The translations under genes were made by a program, and so were the position numbers. Below the pieces are notes generated by a model. The model did no database searches, was not told the DNA's origin, and was given only the letters and a program-made list of their open reading frames with translations. Positions 1-8,509 of a stretch of DNA of 38,294 nt are shown here, in pieces; within the stretch, counting starts at the first letter, position 1, and the number at the start of each line of letters is the position of its first letter. Source of the DNA: Collinsella aerofaciens. Lineage in GTDB: Bacteria > Actinomycetota > Coriobacteriia > Coriobacteriales > Coriobacteriaceae. Location: positions 1-38,294 of the forward strand of contig NZ_JAQLEM010000022.1 in NCBI RefSeq assembly GCF_028209885.1. The letters are read 5' to 3'.

Positions 1-189
1 GGCGACACCGACATCAACATCATCGACACCGCCGAGTTCGCGATCCCCGGCCTTGACGACGAGTTCCGCGTCATCGTGTCTCCGTGGATCCTCTCCTCGC
101 TGATTACCGATCGCCTTGCCGCTTACTACGAGACGGTCACCAAGCACAACCTCAACTACCGTCGTTACTATCACCAGTTCGACTACTAA
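1..189 (+). CDS. SIS-domain sugar isomerase/deglycase, C-terminal end (partial)
   Basis: Only the last 62 codons are present; the frame enters at base 1 and ends at TAA 187-189. The visible tail contains IVSPWILSSLITDRLA and finishes with HNLNYRRYYHQFDY. A closing RRYY-x-x-x-x-Y on a helix after an 'xxSPxxL' strand is what I remember from the C-terminus of FrlB/AgaS-type SIS proteins, which deglycate or isomerise phosphorylated sugar-amine adducts in the cytoplasm. The next gene is FrlC-like, which supports a link to fructoselysine-type Amadori compounds, but no kinase or transporter is visible. A terminator follows at 213-240. The family call is an inference from a short tail; another SIS sugar isomerase is possible. 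Confidence 0.55.
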   Translation, partial: GDTDINIIDTAEFAIPGLDDEFRVIVSPWILSSLITDRLAAYYETVTKHNLNYRRYYHQFDY

Positions 190-212
190 GAGCAAATAAC
201 GTTTATGTAATT

Positions 213-245
213 GGGCCCCGCTCCTATATGGAACGGGGCCTCGTT
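213..245 (+). terminator. Rho-independent terminator after SIS gene
   Basis: An 11-bp stem (GGCCCCGCTCC with GGAACGGGGCC, one mismatch) with loop TATAT is followed by TCGTTTA. It lies 23 nt after the stop codon at 189 and just before the ribosome binding site of the gene at 263, so it may also partly insulate that gene. Confidence 0.7.
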
Positions 246-262
246 TAGGTTGGAGAGTAATT

Positions 263-1099
263 ATGAGCTACCCCCTGCTTGCCGTCATGAATATCAGCCA
301 TCGTTATTTTGACCTTGAGGAATTCTTTTCTTCGGCAGCGGCCTCGGGCTACACGTGTTGCGAGCTTTGGACCGGGGCGATGCATCTGTATGTTGATTGC
401 CATGGATACGATTCGCTCGAGCAGGTGCGGGAGCTGTCACAGCGGTATGGCGTTCGGATTGTGGGGCTTTGTCCCGAACAGAACAACCCCAAGCCGTGGA
501 ATATTGCGGCGCGTGGGAATGAGGCGCGCGCCCGCACGCTCGCGTACTTTAAGAACGTTGTGGATATCGCGGCGGAACTTGGAGCCGAGCAGGTCATGGT
601 CTCGAGCGGCTGGGCATTTTTGAACGAGCCGATCGAGGACGCGTGGGGTCGCAGCGCCTCGATGCTGCGTGCGATTGCCGAGCATGCGGGAGAACGCGGC
701 GTGCGACTGGTGCTCGAGGCCCTACAGCCGGTTGAGTCGATGATCGTGAACTCGGCGGCCGATACGAAGCGCATGATCGAGGCAGTTGATCATCCGGCGC
801 TTAAGGCATGTCTGGATTTGGGCGCTATGGCGGTGGCGGGGGATACCATCGACGATTATTTCGATCTGCTTGGCGATGATGTCGCCCACGTGCATTTTGT
901 CGATGTTGCGGCAGACGGCACGACGCATCTTGCCTGGGGTGACGGCGACCGCGATATGCGCGCCGACCTGGATAGGCTGGTGGCGCGCGGCTATCGCGGA
1001 GTTGTTTCGGCCGAGACCTATGACTGGCGCTATTTCGCCAATCCTGCGGCGGCCGACGCTCAGGTTATGGCGGAGTACCGACGCGCGATTGGCGCCTAG
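263..1099 (+). CDS. FrlC-like sugar phosphate isomerase/epimerase
   Basis: A 278-residue protein of the xylose-isomerase-like TIM-barrel superfamily. Expected metal ligands are visible at the usual strand ends: E152 in LEALQP, D185 in ACLDLGAM, H211 in HVHFVD and E251 in SAETYDW. Length and spacing match FrlC (fructoselysine/psicoselysine 3-epimerase) as I remember it, including an EALQPxES segment like FrlC's EPLTPYES. The substrate cannot be read from sequence; related families act on other ketoses, so the specific reaction is an inference helped by the upstream SIS-domain gene. The start is the ATG at 263, preceded by GGAGAG. The upstream terminator suggests part of its transcription is controlled separately. 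Confidence 0.7.
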   Translation: MSYPLLAVMNISHRYFDLEEFFSSAAASGYTCCELWTGAMHLYVDCHGYDSLEQVRELSQRYGVRIVGLCPEQNNPKPWNIAARGNEARARTLAYFKNVVDIAAELGAEQVMVSSGWAFLNEPIEDAWGRSASMLRAIAEHAGERGVRLVLEALQPVESMIVNSAADTKRMIEAVDHPALKACLDLGAMAVAGDTIDDYFDLLGDDVAHVHFVDVAADGTTHLAWGDGDRDMRADLDRLVARGYRGVVSAETYDWRYFANPAAADAQVMAEYRRAIGA

Positions 1100-1205
1100 G
1101 TGGGGTTGGGTTGCGGCAATCTGCCCTATGTTTCCAAATGAATACGCTATGAGCCGAGGAGGACGATTCTCCCCGCAAACACTCTAGTATGCTAAAGTAC
1201 CCAGA

Positions 1206-1236
1206 AGACCGGCGGAGCTATGCTGGTCTTTCGTTC
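1206..1236 (+). terminator. Hairpin with T-rich tail in the his operon leader
   Basis: Stem AGACCGGC / GCTGGTCT (8 bp, one mismatch) with loop GGAGCTAT, followed by TTCGTTCT. It lies between the epimerase gene and hisZG. It could terminate the upstream gene or act as an attenuator for the histidine operon. I see no histidine-rich leader peptide and no T-box consensus in 1100-1268, so regulation by attenuation is not supported beyond the hairpin itself. Confidence 0.4.
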
Positions 1237-1268
1237 TATATGAAGCGCAGCATGAGGAGGCTCACCAG

Positions 1269-2984
1269 ATGACGGCCACACCGTGGGGATTCCGGGACAT
1301 ATTGCCCGAGGAGGCTCAGGCGCGCGAGGAGATCGCATGTACGGTGAAGGGCTGCTTTAGGGAGCATCATTACCTTCCGGTCGAGACGCCACTGCTCGAG
1401 GACAAGGGCTCACTCGAGGAAGGCGGCCGCATTGCGGACACGCCGTTTAAGCTCTTTGACGATGATGGCCGCCTGCTGGTGGTCCGTCCCGACAATACGC
1501 TACCGATCGTGCGCCTGGTTTCGACCCGCATGCGCGCGGCCGATCTGCCGCTGCGCCTGCGCTATGAGGCGCCGGTGGTTCGCGAGTGTCAGCGCAACGC
1601 CGGCGGCTCGCGTCAGTTTACGCAGCTGGGCTTTGAGCTTATCGGTGCGGGCGATACCGCGGGCGATGTCGAGATCGTCTCGCTCGTGGCCGAGGCCGTG
1701 CGTAAGCTGGCACTGTCCGATGCGCGCATTATCGCAGGTAGCGTGCGTCCGTTTAAGGAACTGCTCGCGGCGTGCGAGGATCGCGAGCTGGCCGCTGAGG
1801 CCCTGCGCTGCGTGCACGCCAACGACTTTGTGGGCCTCGATGCCCGTGTGGCGGCAAGCACCGAGTCCGATGCCGTCAAGGCCGCCATTAGCGAGCTGCC
1901 GCGTCTGCACGGCGGTGCCGAGGTGCTCGACCGCGTGGACGCGCTGCTGGAGGCTGCCGGTATCGTCGCGCCGCTGACGCGCGAGCTGCGTGCCCTGGTT
2001 GAGGGCCTGGCACCCGAGGACGCCCAGGTGCTGTCGTTCGACTTCTCTATCATGAACTCTTTCGATTACTACACGGGCCTGGTCTTTAAGGCCTATGCCG
2101 GCGGCCTGCCCGATCCGGTGGGTTCGGGCGGACGCTACGACTCCATCTTTACCGGCGCATTTGGCGACGGCATCGAGGTGCCGGCGGCGGGCTTCGCCTT
2201 TTCGCTCGAGCGCCTGGAGGCTGCGCGCACCTCGGTCGAGGACGCTGCTTCCGATGGCGACCATGCCGTGGGCCGCGGCACCGAGGGTCCGCTTCGCATT
2301 GCCGTGCCCAAGGGCTCGCTTAAGGCCGACACGCTCGACGTGCTCGAGGCCGCGGGCTTGGACGTCTCTGAGCTGCGCGACCCCGGTCGTCACCTCATCG
2401 TGCGCGGCCGCGACACACAGGCCGGCGAGGGCACGGTCGGCGATATCGAGTTTGTCATCGTGCGCCCCAGCGATGCGCCCGCCTTTGTGGGCTGCGGCGG
2501 TGCCGATTGCGGCATCTGCGGTTGGGATTCGCTTATCGAGGCAGACCTCAACCTGCTGCAGCTGGTCGATCTGGGCTACGGCCTGTGCACGTTTATCGAG
2601 GCAGAGCCCGCGTGGCGCGCCGGCCAGGCCGAGCACAACTATGCCCGTCGTGGGTCGCTTCGCGTGGCCACCAAGTATCCGCGCATCGCGAGTGCCTGGT
2701 ATGCCGAGCGCGGCGTGAATGCCGATATCGTTTCGCTGCACGGCAATATCGAGCTGGGCCCCATTGTTGGCATGACCGACCGCATCGTGGATATTACCGC
2801 CACGGGCGCCACACTGCGCGACAACGACCTGGTCATCACCGGCCGCATCATGGACTGCACGGCCCGCTTCTTTGTCAACCCGGGCGCTGCACGTCTGGAT
2901 CGGCGCGTACGCAATCTGGCCGATCGCTTGGCGGCAGCCGTGAAGGACAAGCATTTTGAGCCCGTTGCGGGCTCGGCACAATAG
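1269..2984 (+). CDS. hisZG: HisZ-HisG fusion: ATP phosphoribosyltransferase, regulatory and catalytic parts in one chain
   Basis: A 571-residue protein. Residues 1-320 are HisZ, the class-II histidyl-tRNA-synthetase paralogue: GFRDILPEEA at 7-16, RPDNTLPIVR at 73-82, RYEAPVVRECQRNAGGSRQF at 98-117, SFDYYTGLVFK at 264-274 and GGRYDSIFTGAFG at 287-299. After a linker (321-340), residues 342-571 are short-form HisG: LRIAVPKGSL at 342-351, VRPSDAP at 398-404 and a PRPP-binding loop DITATGATLRDNDL at 508-521. HisG joins ATP and PRPP in the first step of histidine synthesis. Short HisG needs HisZ for activity and histidine feedback, and the two are normally separate genes. The HisG part carries an unusual Cys cluster (C409, C414, C417). 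The start is ATG 1269 with GAGGAGG upstream. It is the first gene of the operon. Confidence 0.93.
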   Translation: MTATPWGFRDILPEEAQAREEIACTVKGCFREHHYLPVETPLLEDKGSLEEGGRIADTPFKLFDDDGRLLVVRPDNTLPIVRLVSTRMRAADLPLRLRYEAPVVRECQRNAGGSRQFTQLGFELIGAGDTAGDVEIVSLVAEAVRKLALSDARIIAGSVRPFKELLAACEDRELAAEALRCVHANDFVGLDARVAASTESDAVKAAISELPRLHGGAEVLDRVDALLEAAGIVAPLTRELRALVEGLAPEDAQVLSFDFSIMNSFDYYTGLVFKAYAGGLPDPVGSGGRYDSIFTGAFGDGIEVPAAGFAFSLERLEAARTSVEDAASDGDHAVGRGTEGPLRIAVPKGSLKADTLDVLEAAGLDVSELRDPGRHLIVRGRDTQAGEGTVGDIEFVIVRPSDAPAFVGCGGADCGICGWDSLIEADLNLLQLVDLGYGLCTFIEAEPAWRAGQAEHNYARRGSLRVATKYPRIASAWYAERGVNADIVSLHGNIELGPIVGMTDRIVDITATGATLRDNDLVITGRIMDCTARFFVNPGAARLDRRVRNLADRLAAAVKDKHFEPVAGSAQ

Positions 2985-3011
2985 CGCGAGCACGCACGGG
3001 CGCCCCAACGT

Positions 3012-3055
3012 CCGGGCGGCGGGCCGACTGACGCCGCCGCCCGGTCTCTCGTTTT
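3012..3055 (+). terminator. Hairpin and T-tract between hisZG and hisD
   Basis: A very G+C-rich stem, CCGGGCGGCG at 3012-3021 paired with the complementary run ending at 3044, is followed by TCTCTCGTTTTT. It looks like an intrinsic terminator inside the histidine operon, 28 nt after the hisZG stop and before the hisD start at 3090. It may lower expression of downstream genes or mark separate transcription of hisD onward. Confidence 0.55.
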
Positions 3056-3089
3056 TCGAACAAAACCTCGACCGATAGGGGATACCGAT

Positions 3090-4526
3090 ATGAAGACCAT
3101 CAAGCTTGCTCCCGGGGAGCGCCTCGTTACCAACCAGCTCAACCGCAAGGGCGTGCTGCCGCAAAACATCGTCGACGCCGCCCGCGATATCGTGGCCAAC
3201 GTGCGTGCTAACGGCGATGCCGCGGTGCGCGATTACTGTCAGCGTTTTGATGGTGTTGAGCTGCAGAGCTTCCGTCTGCCGCAAGAGCAGATCGATGCCG
3301 CGCTCGAAGGCCTCGATCCCGCTTTTGTCGCGGCGCTCGAAAAGGCTGCACGTCAGATTCGCGAGTTCCATCAGCGCGAGGTCGAGCAGAGCTGGTTTAC
3401 CACGCGCCCGGACGGCACGATGCTCGGCGTTAAGGTGACCCCGCTTGCTGCGGCCGGCATCTATGTACCGGGCGGCCGCGCGCAATATCCCTCCACCGTG
3501 CTCATGAACGCCATCCCCGCCAAGGTCGCCGGCGTCAAGCGCGTGGTTATGGTGACCCCGCCGCAAAAAGACGGCCTGATCAGTCCCTATACGCTCGCCG
3601 CGGCAAAGCTCGGCGGCGTGGACGAGATCTATATGGTGGGCGGCGCTCAGGCCGTGGCCGCACTTGCGTATGGTACCGAGACCATTCCGCGCGTCGACAA
3701 AATCACCGGACCGGGTAACGCCTTTGTTGCCGCGGCCAAGCAGATCGTCTCGGGTGACGTGGGTATCGATATGGTCGCCGGTCCCTCCGAGGTCTGCGTG
3801 CTGGCCGACGCCACGGCCAAGCCTATGGTGGTCGCGGCAGACCTGATGGCCCAGGCCGAGCACGATCCGCTGGCAGCCTGCTATCTGGTGACTTGCGACG
3901 AGCAGTTTGCGCGCGAGGTCGAGGCTGGCATCGACATCCTGGTGGCGCAGTCGCCGCGTGCCGAGATCACGCGCGCCTCGCTCGACAACGAAGGCACCAT
4001 CGTGGTGGCCGCCGATATGGCTGCCGCCATCGAGGCCGTGAACACCGTGGCGCCCGAGCACTTGGAGCTGCACTGCAAGGATGCGATGGGCTTGCTCGGC
4101 GGCATTCGCAACGCCGGCGCCATCTTTGTGGGCGCTTGGAGCTCCGAACCGCTTGGCGATTATGTTGCCGGCCCCAACCACACGCTGCCGACCGGCGGCA
4201 CGGCCATGTTCTCCAATCCGCTTTCGGTCGAAGAGTTCGTTAAGCGCTCGAGTGTCATTTGCTATACGCCCGAGGGCCTGCTCTCCGACGCTCCCGCCAC
4301 ACAGCGTCTGGCCGAGGCCGAGGGCCTGTGGGCGCACGCGCTCTCTGCTGCCCTGCGTCGTCGCGTGCTGGAGCAGGGTGAGGATGCCGTGAGTGCCGAG
4401 TCGCTGGCTGCGGCCGACCTGACCAAGGTCGCCTGGCCGGGCGACGCTGTGGCGACGGTCGCCGAGGGTGTGGACCTGGCGGCTGCAGGCTCGGATGGCG
4501 CCGGCGCGACCGGCGAGGAGGCCTAA
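3090..4526 (+). CDS. hisD: Histidinol dehydrogenase
   Basis: A 478-residue protein catalysing the last two steps of histidine synthesis, the NAD-dependent oxidation of histidinol to histidine. Family motifs run in order: [59 protein letters not shown] (a Zn/substrate region), APEHLELH and [15 protein letters not shown]. It is some 40 residues longer than the usual ~430. The extra length is mainly an Ala/Gly/Asp-rich C-terminal tail that is probably disordered. The ATG at 3090 is preceded by AGGGGAT. The stop lies one base before hisC, so the two are translationally coupled. Confidence 0.96.
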   Translation: MKTIKLAPGERLVTNQLNRKGVLPQNIVDAARDIVANVRANGDAAVRDYCQRFDGVELQSFRLPQEQIDAALEGLDPAFVAALEKAARQIREFHQREVEQSWFTTRPDGTMLGVKVTPLAAAGIYVPGGRAQYPSTVLMNAIPAKVAGVKRVVMVTPPQKDGLISPYTLAAAKLGGVDEIYMVGGAQAVAALAYGTETIPRVDKITGPGNAFVAAAKQIVSGDVGIDMVAGPSEVCVLADATAKPMVVAADLMAQAEHDPLAACYLVTCDEQFAREVEAGIDILVAQSPRAEITRASLDNEGTIVVAADMAAAIEAVNTVAPEHLELHCKDAMGLLGGIRNAGAIFVGAWSSEPLGDYVAGPNHTLPTGGTAMFSNPLSVEEFVKRSSVICYTPEGLLSDAPATQRLAEAEGLWAHALSAALRRRVLEQGEDAVSAESLAAADLTKVAWPGDAVATVAEGVDLAAAGSDGAGATGEEA

Positions 4527-4527
4527 C

Positions 4528-5643
4528 ATGGCCGAGCTGACGCCTCGCATGAAGGAGCTCGTCCAGCCCTACTTGGCCGGCATCGAGCCCTATGACCCCA
4601 ACTTTACGCCCACGCGCATCAACCTTTCGGCCAACGAGAACACCTATCCCGTGCCGGCCGGCGTGCGCGAGGCGATCGACGCGGCCTTGGCTGCCACACC
4701 GCTCAACCGCTATCCCGATCCCATGTCCAACGACCTGCGCGACGAGCTTGTCGCTTGGCATGGCGTGGCACGTGAGAATATTTGCGTGGGAAACGGCGGC
4801 GACGAGCTGCTCTATAACTACTTGCTGGCGTTTGGCGGCGCGGGACGGACCCTGCTCAACTGCCCGCCGTGCTTTAGCGAGTATGCGTTCTTTGCGTCGC
4901 TGTGCCAGACCGAGGTGCGCGACGTGTGGCGCGACCCGGCGACCTTTGAGCTCGACCAGGCGGCGGTGCTTGCGGCGGCTCCCGAGTGCAATCTGGCGAT
5001 CGTGACCTCGCCCAACAATCCCACGGGTGACGTGGCGCCGCTCGACTTTGTTGCGGCTCTGTGCGATGCCTGCCCCGGCATGGTGATGGTCGACGAGGCC
5101 TACGTGGAGTTTGCCGACGATTCGTTTGGCGCGGCCACCACGGCGCAGGGGCTTATCGCCGAGCATCCCAACCTGGCGATTCTGCATACGCTGTCCAAGG
5201 CGTTCGGCGCCGCCGGCACGCGTCTGGGCTATGTGATCGCGGCGCCCGAGGTCATCGATGTGTTTGCGGCGATTCGCCAGATCTACTCGGTTAACGTGCT
5301 GAGCCAGGCCGCCGCGCTTGCCTGCGTGCGTGCCCGCGATGCGTACGCGCCCGTGGTGGCACAGGTTGCATCCGAGCGCGAGCGCGAGCTGTGCGCCCTG
5401 CGCGCAATGGCTGCCGAGGGTCTGACCGTGGAGGCGTGGGCGAGTGTGGCGAACTTTGTGCTCGTGCGCACGCCGCATGCCACGCACGTGCGCGAGCGTC
5501 TGCGCGACGAGTATTCGATTTTGGTGCGCGACTTTAGCTATGCGCCGGGGCTCGCGGACTGCCTACGTATTACCGTGGGTACCCCGCAGGAAAACGACGA
5601 GGTGCTGGCCGCGTTTGCCACGCTGGTGAAGGAGGAGATGTAG
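4528..5643 (+). CDS. hisC: Histidinol-phosphate aminotransferase
   Basis: A 371-residue PLP-dependent, fold-type I aminotransferase that moves an amino group from glutamate to imidazole-acetol phosphate. Visible motifs are LSANENTYPVP near the N-terminus, NPTGD in the central domain, VDEAYVEF and HTLSKAFGAAGTRLGY, in which the SK lysine is the Schiff-base residue and the following Arg contacts phosphate. The start chosen is ATG 4528 with GAGGAGG inside the end of hisD. An upstream in-frame ATG at 4468 would add 20 residues translated from out-of-frame hisD sequence and lacks a good ribosome site. The stop abuts hisB directly. Confidence 0.95.
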   Translation: MAELTPRMKELVQPYLAGIEPYDPNFTPTRINLSANENTYPVPAGVREAIDAALAATPLNRYPDPMSNDLRDELVAWHGVARENICVGNGGDELLYNYLLAFGGAGRTLLNCPPCFSEYAFFASLCQTEVRDVWRDPATFELDQAAVLAAAPECNLAIVTSPNNPTGDVAPLDFVAALCDACPGMVMVDEAYVEFADDSFGAATTAQGLIAEHPNLAILHTLSKAFGAAGTRLGYVIAAPEVIDVFAAIRQIYSVNVLSQAAALACVRARDAYAPVVAQVASERERELCALRAMAAEGLTVEAWASVANFVLVRTPHATHVRERLRDEYSILVRDFSYAPGLADCLRITVGTPQENDEVLAAFATLVKEEM

Positions 5644-6231
5644 ATGGACCGCTATGCTGAGGTAACCCGCAAGACGGGCGAGACCGACATTGTCGTAAAG
5701 CTCGACTTGGACGGATCTGGCGTGTGCGATATCTCGACCGGCGTGCCGTTTTTCGACCACATGCTCAACGCTTTTGGCCGCCATGGTCTGTTCGATCTGA
5801 CGGTGCACGCGGTGGGCGACGTGGAGGTCGATGCGCACCACACCGTCGAGGACACGGGTATTGTGCTGGGCGAGGCGTTTTGCCAGGCGCTGGGCGACAA
5901 GGCGGGCATTACGCGCTTTGCCGACGCGGCGATCGCCATGGACGAGACGCTCGTGATGGCTGCTGTTGATATTTCGGGCCGCGGGCAGGCCTACTGCGAG
6001 CTGCCCGTGCCGACCGAGCGCGTGGGCAGCTTCGATACCGAGCTGGCCGTCGAGTTCTTCTACGCCTTTGCGCGTGACGCCAAGCTCACGCTGCACGTGC
6101 GCGAGCTGGCGGGCAGCAACTCGCATCACATTATCGAGGCCGCCTTTAAGGCCGTGGGCCGCACGATGCGCCACGCCTGCGAGCTCGATCCCCGCGTGCA
6201 GGGCATCCCCAGCACCAAGGGATCGCTGTAA
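5644..6231 (+). CDS. hisB: Imidazoleglycerol-phosphate dehydratase
   Basis: A 195-residue, single-domain IGP dehydratase that removes water from imidazole-glycerol phosphate. The manganese-binding repeats typical of the family are present: FFDHMLNAFGRHG, DAHHTVEDTGIVLGEAF, then GSNSHHIIEAAFKAVGR near the C-terminus. It lacks the HAD-type histidinol-phosphatase domain found in enterobacterial HisB, so the phosphatase must be elsewhere; the PHP protein at 9368-10279 fits. The ATG follows the hisC TAG with no gap. Confidence 0.97.
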   Translation: MDRYAEVTRKTGETDIVVKLDLDGSGVCDISTGVPFFDHMLNAFGRHGLFDLTVHAVGDVEVDAHHTVEDTGIVLGEAFCQALGDKAGITRFADAAIAMDETLVMAAVDISGRGQAYCELPVPTERVGSFDTELAVEFFYAFARDAKLTLHVRELAGSNSHHIIEAAFKAVGRTMRHACELDPRVQGIPSTKGSL

Positions 6232-6256
6232 CCTGCCAAAAAAGGGACAGGTTTTG
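6230..6256 (+). repeat. Small hairpin, possible REP-like remnant between hisB and hisH
   Basis: AACCTG at 6230-6235 pairs with CAGGTT at 6248-6253 around an A/G-rich loop, in the 46-nt gap between hisB and hisH. The gap is wide for this tightly packed operon. The GGGACAGGTT and AATGGGG pieces resemble the repeats at 9337 and 34800, so it may be a degenerate copy of those. The kinship is uncertain because the match is short. Confidence 0.35.
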
Positions 6257-6277
6257 AATGGGGAAAAGGAGGGTCGC

Positions 6278-6979
6278 GTGGGCGAACCGAAGATCGTGGT
6301 AGTTGACTACCACAAGGGCAACTTGTCGAGCGTCGTGCGCGGGCTTGCGCGCGCCGGTGCCGCCGCCTGCACATCGGACGATCCGGAGCAGATCCGCCGC
6401 GTCGACGGCCTGGTCATTCCGGGCGTGGGCGCGTTCTATGACGCGATCGCCTTTATGCGCCAGAGTGGCGAGGCGGACGCGGTGCTCGATGCTGTCGCCA
6501 CCGGAACTCCGCTGCTCGGCATTTGCCTGGGCCTTCAGCTATTTTTTGAGCGCGGCAACGAGGGCGTGCCTGCGGACGAGGGCGCGGTCGCCGACGGCAA
6601 CGCCTCCGAGCAGGCTGGCGGTCCTTGGGTCGATGGCCTGGGTATTATGCGCGGTTCGTGCACGCGCCTGGAGTCGAGCCGCCTGAAGGTGCCGCACGTG
6701 GGCTGGGACCAGGTGCACATGACGCCCGCCGGTGCGGCCGACCCGCTGCTCGCCGGTTTTGCCGAGGGTGCCAACATGTATTTCACCCACAGCTACGCGG
6801 TGGCCGACGACGCCGATACCGCCGATGTGCTGGCACGCACGCACTATACGCGGAGCTTCCCGTGCATCGTGCGTCACGGCAACGTGTGGGGCTGCCAGTT
6901 CCATCCCGAGAAATCCTCCGCGCTGGGTCAGCGCATCCTTAAGAACTTCGTCAACATCGTCGAGGAGGCCGGCCGATGA
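6278..6979 (+). CDS. hisH: Imidazole glycerol phosphate synthase, glutaminase subunit
   Basis: A 233-residue class-I glutamine amidotransferase that feeds ammonia to HisF. The catalytic Cys83 lies in LLGICLGLQLFF and the His209/Glu211 pair in CQFHPEKS. The oxyanion loop appears as VIPGVGAFYD. The N-terminal motif DYHKGNLSSV replaces the more common DYGxGNxxSV. A GTG start at 6278 was chosen because AAAGGAGGG lies six bases upstream; the TTG at 6254 has no such site. An insertion at about residues 93-117 (EGVPADEGAVADG and following) is longer than I expect for the family. The gene overlaps hisA by four bases (ATGA). Confidence 0.95.
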   Translation: MGEPKIVVVDYHKGNLSSVVRGLARAGAAACTSDDPEQIRRVDGLVIPGVGAFYDAIAFMRQSGEADAVLDAVATGTPLLGICLGLQLFFERGNEGVPADEGAVADGNASEQAGGPWVDGLGIMRGSCTRLESSRLKVPHVGWDQVHMTPAGAADPLLAGFAEGANMYFTHSYAVADDADTADVLARTHYTRSFPCIVRHGNVWGCQFHPEKSSALGQRILKNFVNIVEEAGR

Positions 6980-7719
6980 TCCTGTTTCCCGCAATCGATC
7001 TGATCGGCGGCAAGGTCGTGCGCCTGGAGCGCGGCGACCGCAGCCGCTGCAAGGTATATTCCGACGACCCTGTGGCCGTCGCCCGCTCGTTTGCCGAACA
7101 GGGCGCAGGCTGGGTGCATGTCGTCGACCTGTCCGCTGCCTTTGGCGAGGACGAGGACACATGCGCTGCTAATTCGGTGGCGATTAAGGCCATCTGCGGC
7201 GTCGATGGTCTGTCTGTGGACGTGGGCGGCGGCGTCCGCTCGCTCGCGCGCATCGACGAGTTGGCAGGCTACGGCGCACGCCGCATCGCACTGGGCACCG
7301 TGCTGGTGACCGAGCCGGGTTTCGCCGAGGTGGCGGCCGAAGGCTTTGGCGAGTTGCTGGTGGCCGACATTGCCGCCCGCGACGGCCAGGTCAAGGTGAA
7401 CGGCTGGCGTGACGGCGCGGGCGTGGCGCTCGACGATGCCGTGGCGCAGCTTACCGAGCTGGGCTTTAAGCATCTGGTGTATACCGACATCGCGCGCGAT
7501 GGCATGCAGACGGGCATCGATGTGGCGGCGTATCGCCATGTTGCCAAGGTCGCGGGCTTTCCCGTCGTGGCTTCGGGCGGTATCTCGACGCTCGACGACA
7601 TCCGCGCGCTGGCCGCGGTGGGCGAGGTCGCGATTGAAGGCGCCATTACCGGCCGTGCGCTCTACGAAGGCAACTTTACGCTGGCCCAGGCGCTGGCCGC
7701 CGCCCGAGGGGAGGAGTAG
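6976..7719 (+). CDS. hisA: ProFAR isomerase
   Basis: A 247-residue half-barrel-duplicated TIM barrel that isomerises ProFAR to PRFAR. It begins MILFPAIDLIGGKVVRLERG, the conserved first strand with the catalytic Asp. Later motifs are VDVGGGVRS, KHLVYTDIARDGMQTGID with the second catalytic Asp, and VVASGGIST, a phosphate-binding loop. It starts inside the hisH stop (ATGA overlap) and is followed after three bases by hisF. The length and all key loops are normal. Confidence 0.96.
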   Translation: MILFPAIDLIGGKVVRLERGDRSRCKVYSDDPVAVARSFAEQGAGWVHVVDLSAAFGEDEDTCAANSVAIKAICGVDGLSVDVGGGVRSLARIDELAGYGARRIALGTVLVTEPGFAEVAAEGFGELLVADIAARDGQVKVNGWRDGAGVALDDAVAQLTELGFKHLVYTDIARDGMQTGIDVAAYRHVAKVAGFPVVASGGISTLDDIRALAAVGEVAIEGAITGRALYEGNFTLAQALAAARGEE

Positions 7720-7722
7720 CCC

Positions 7723-8505
7723 ATGCTTACCAAACGCGTAATTCCCTGCCTAGACGTCAAGGACGGCCGCGTGGTCAAGGGCGTCAACTTTGTGAGCCTG
7801 CGCGATGCGGGCGACCCGGTGGAGCTGGCCCGCGCCTACGACCGCGAGGGTGCGGACGAGGTCGTCTTCCTGGACATTACCGCCACGAGCGACAACCGCG
7901 CGACGACCATCGAGATGGCGGCGCATGCGGCCGAGGAGCTCGCTATTCCCTATACCGTGGGCGGCGGCTTTCGCGACCTGGCGGGCATGCGCACCATGGT
8001 TGCAGCCGGTGCTGACAAGGTGTCGCTCAACTCTGCCGCCGTGCGCGACCCGTCGCTGATTAGCCAGGCTGCCGCGGCTTTTGGCAGCCAGGCCGTGGTC
8101 GTGGCGATCGATGCCAAGCACGTCGGCTTGCCTGGCGCATCCGGTGCCGACAAGTGGGAGGTCTTTACCGCAGGAGGCCGCAACGCCACGGGCATCGACG
8201 CGGTGGCGTGGGCCGAGGAAGCGGCTCGTCGCGGCGCCGGCGAGATCTTGCTGACCAGTATGGACCGCGACGGCACCAAGGCCGGATTTGACCTGGCGCT
8301 CACCCGCGCCGTGGCGCGCGCGGTGCCGATTCCGGTGATCGCAAGCGGCGGCGTGGGCACGCTCGAGCATTTTGCCGAGGGCGTGATTGAGGGCGAAGCT
8401 GACGCCGTACTGGCGGCGAGCGTCTTTCACTTTGGGACCTTCAGCATTCGCCAGGTGAAGGAGTATATGGCATCGCAGGGTATTCCTGTGAGGTTGGACT
8501 TCTAA
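7723..8505 (+). CDS. hisF: Imidazole glycerol phosphate synthase, cyclase subunit
   Basis: A 260-residue TIM barrel partner of HisH that cyclises PRFAR with ammonia to IGP and AICAR. The first strand [16 protein letters not shown] carries the catalytic Asp near residue 11, and [16 protein letters not shown] carries the second. Phosphate loops VGGGFR and IASGGVG are present. AGGGGAGGAG precedes the ATG. AICAR made here can re-enter purine synthesis through PurH, encoded at 28350. Five bases after the stop a 103-bp palindrome begins, separating hisF from hisI. Confidence 0.97.
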   Translation: MLTKRVIPCLDVKDGRVVKGVNFVSLRDAGDPVELARAYDREGADEVVFLDITATSDNRATTIEMAAHAAEELAIPYTVGGGFRDLAGMRTMVAAGADKVSLNSAAVRDPSLISQAAAAFGSQAVVVAIDAKHVGLPGASGADKWEVFTAGGRNATGIDAVAWAEEAARRGAGEILLTSMDRDGTKAGFDLALTRAVARAVPIPVIASGGVGTLEHFAEGVIEGEADAVLAASVFHFGTFSIRQVKEYMASQGIPVRLDF

Positions 8506-8509
8506 TGCT

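Noticed and set aside
1100..1268. T-box or histidine leader-peptide attenuator before hisZG
   Set aside because: No T-box core sequence and no short frame rich in histidine codons was found; only a hairpin with a T-rich tail is present.
1500..4550. A 1016-codon open frame on the minus strand opposite hisZG-hisD
   Set aside because: It is antisense to two genes with unmistakable family motifs. In G+C-rich genes the codons TTA, CTA and TCA are rare, which leaves the antisense frame open. The translation is low-complexity and shows no domain.
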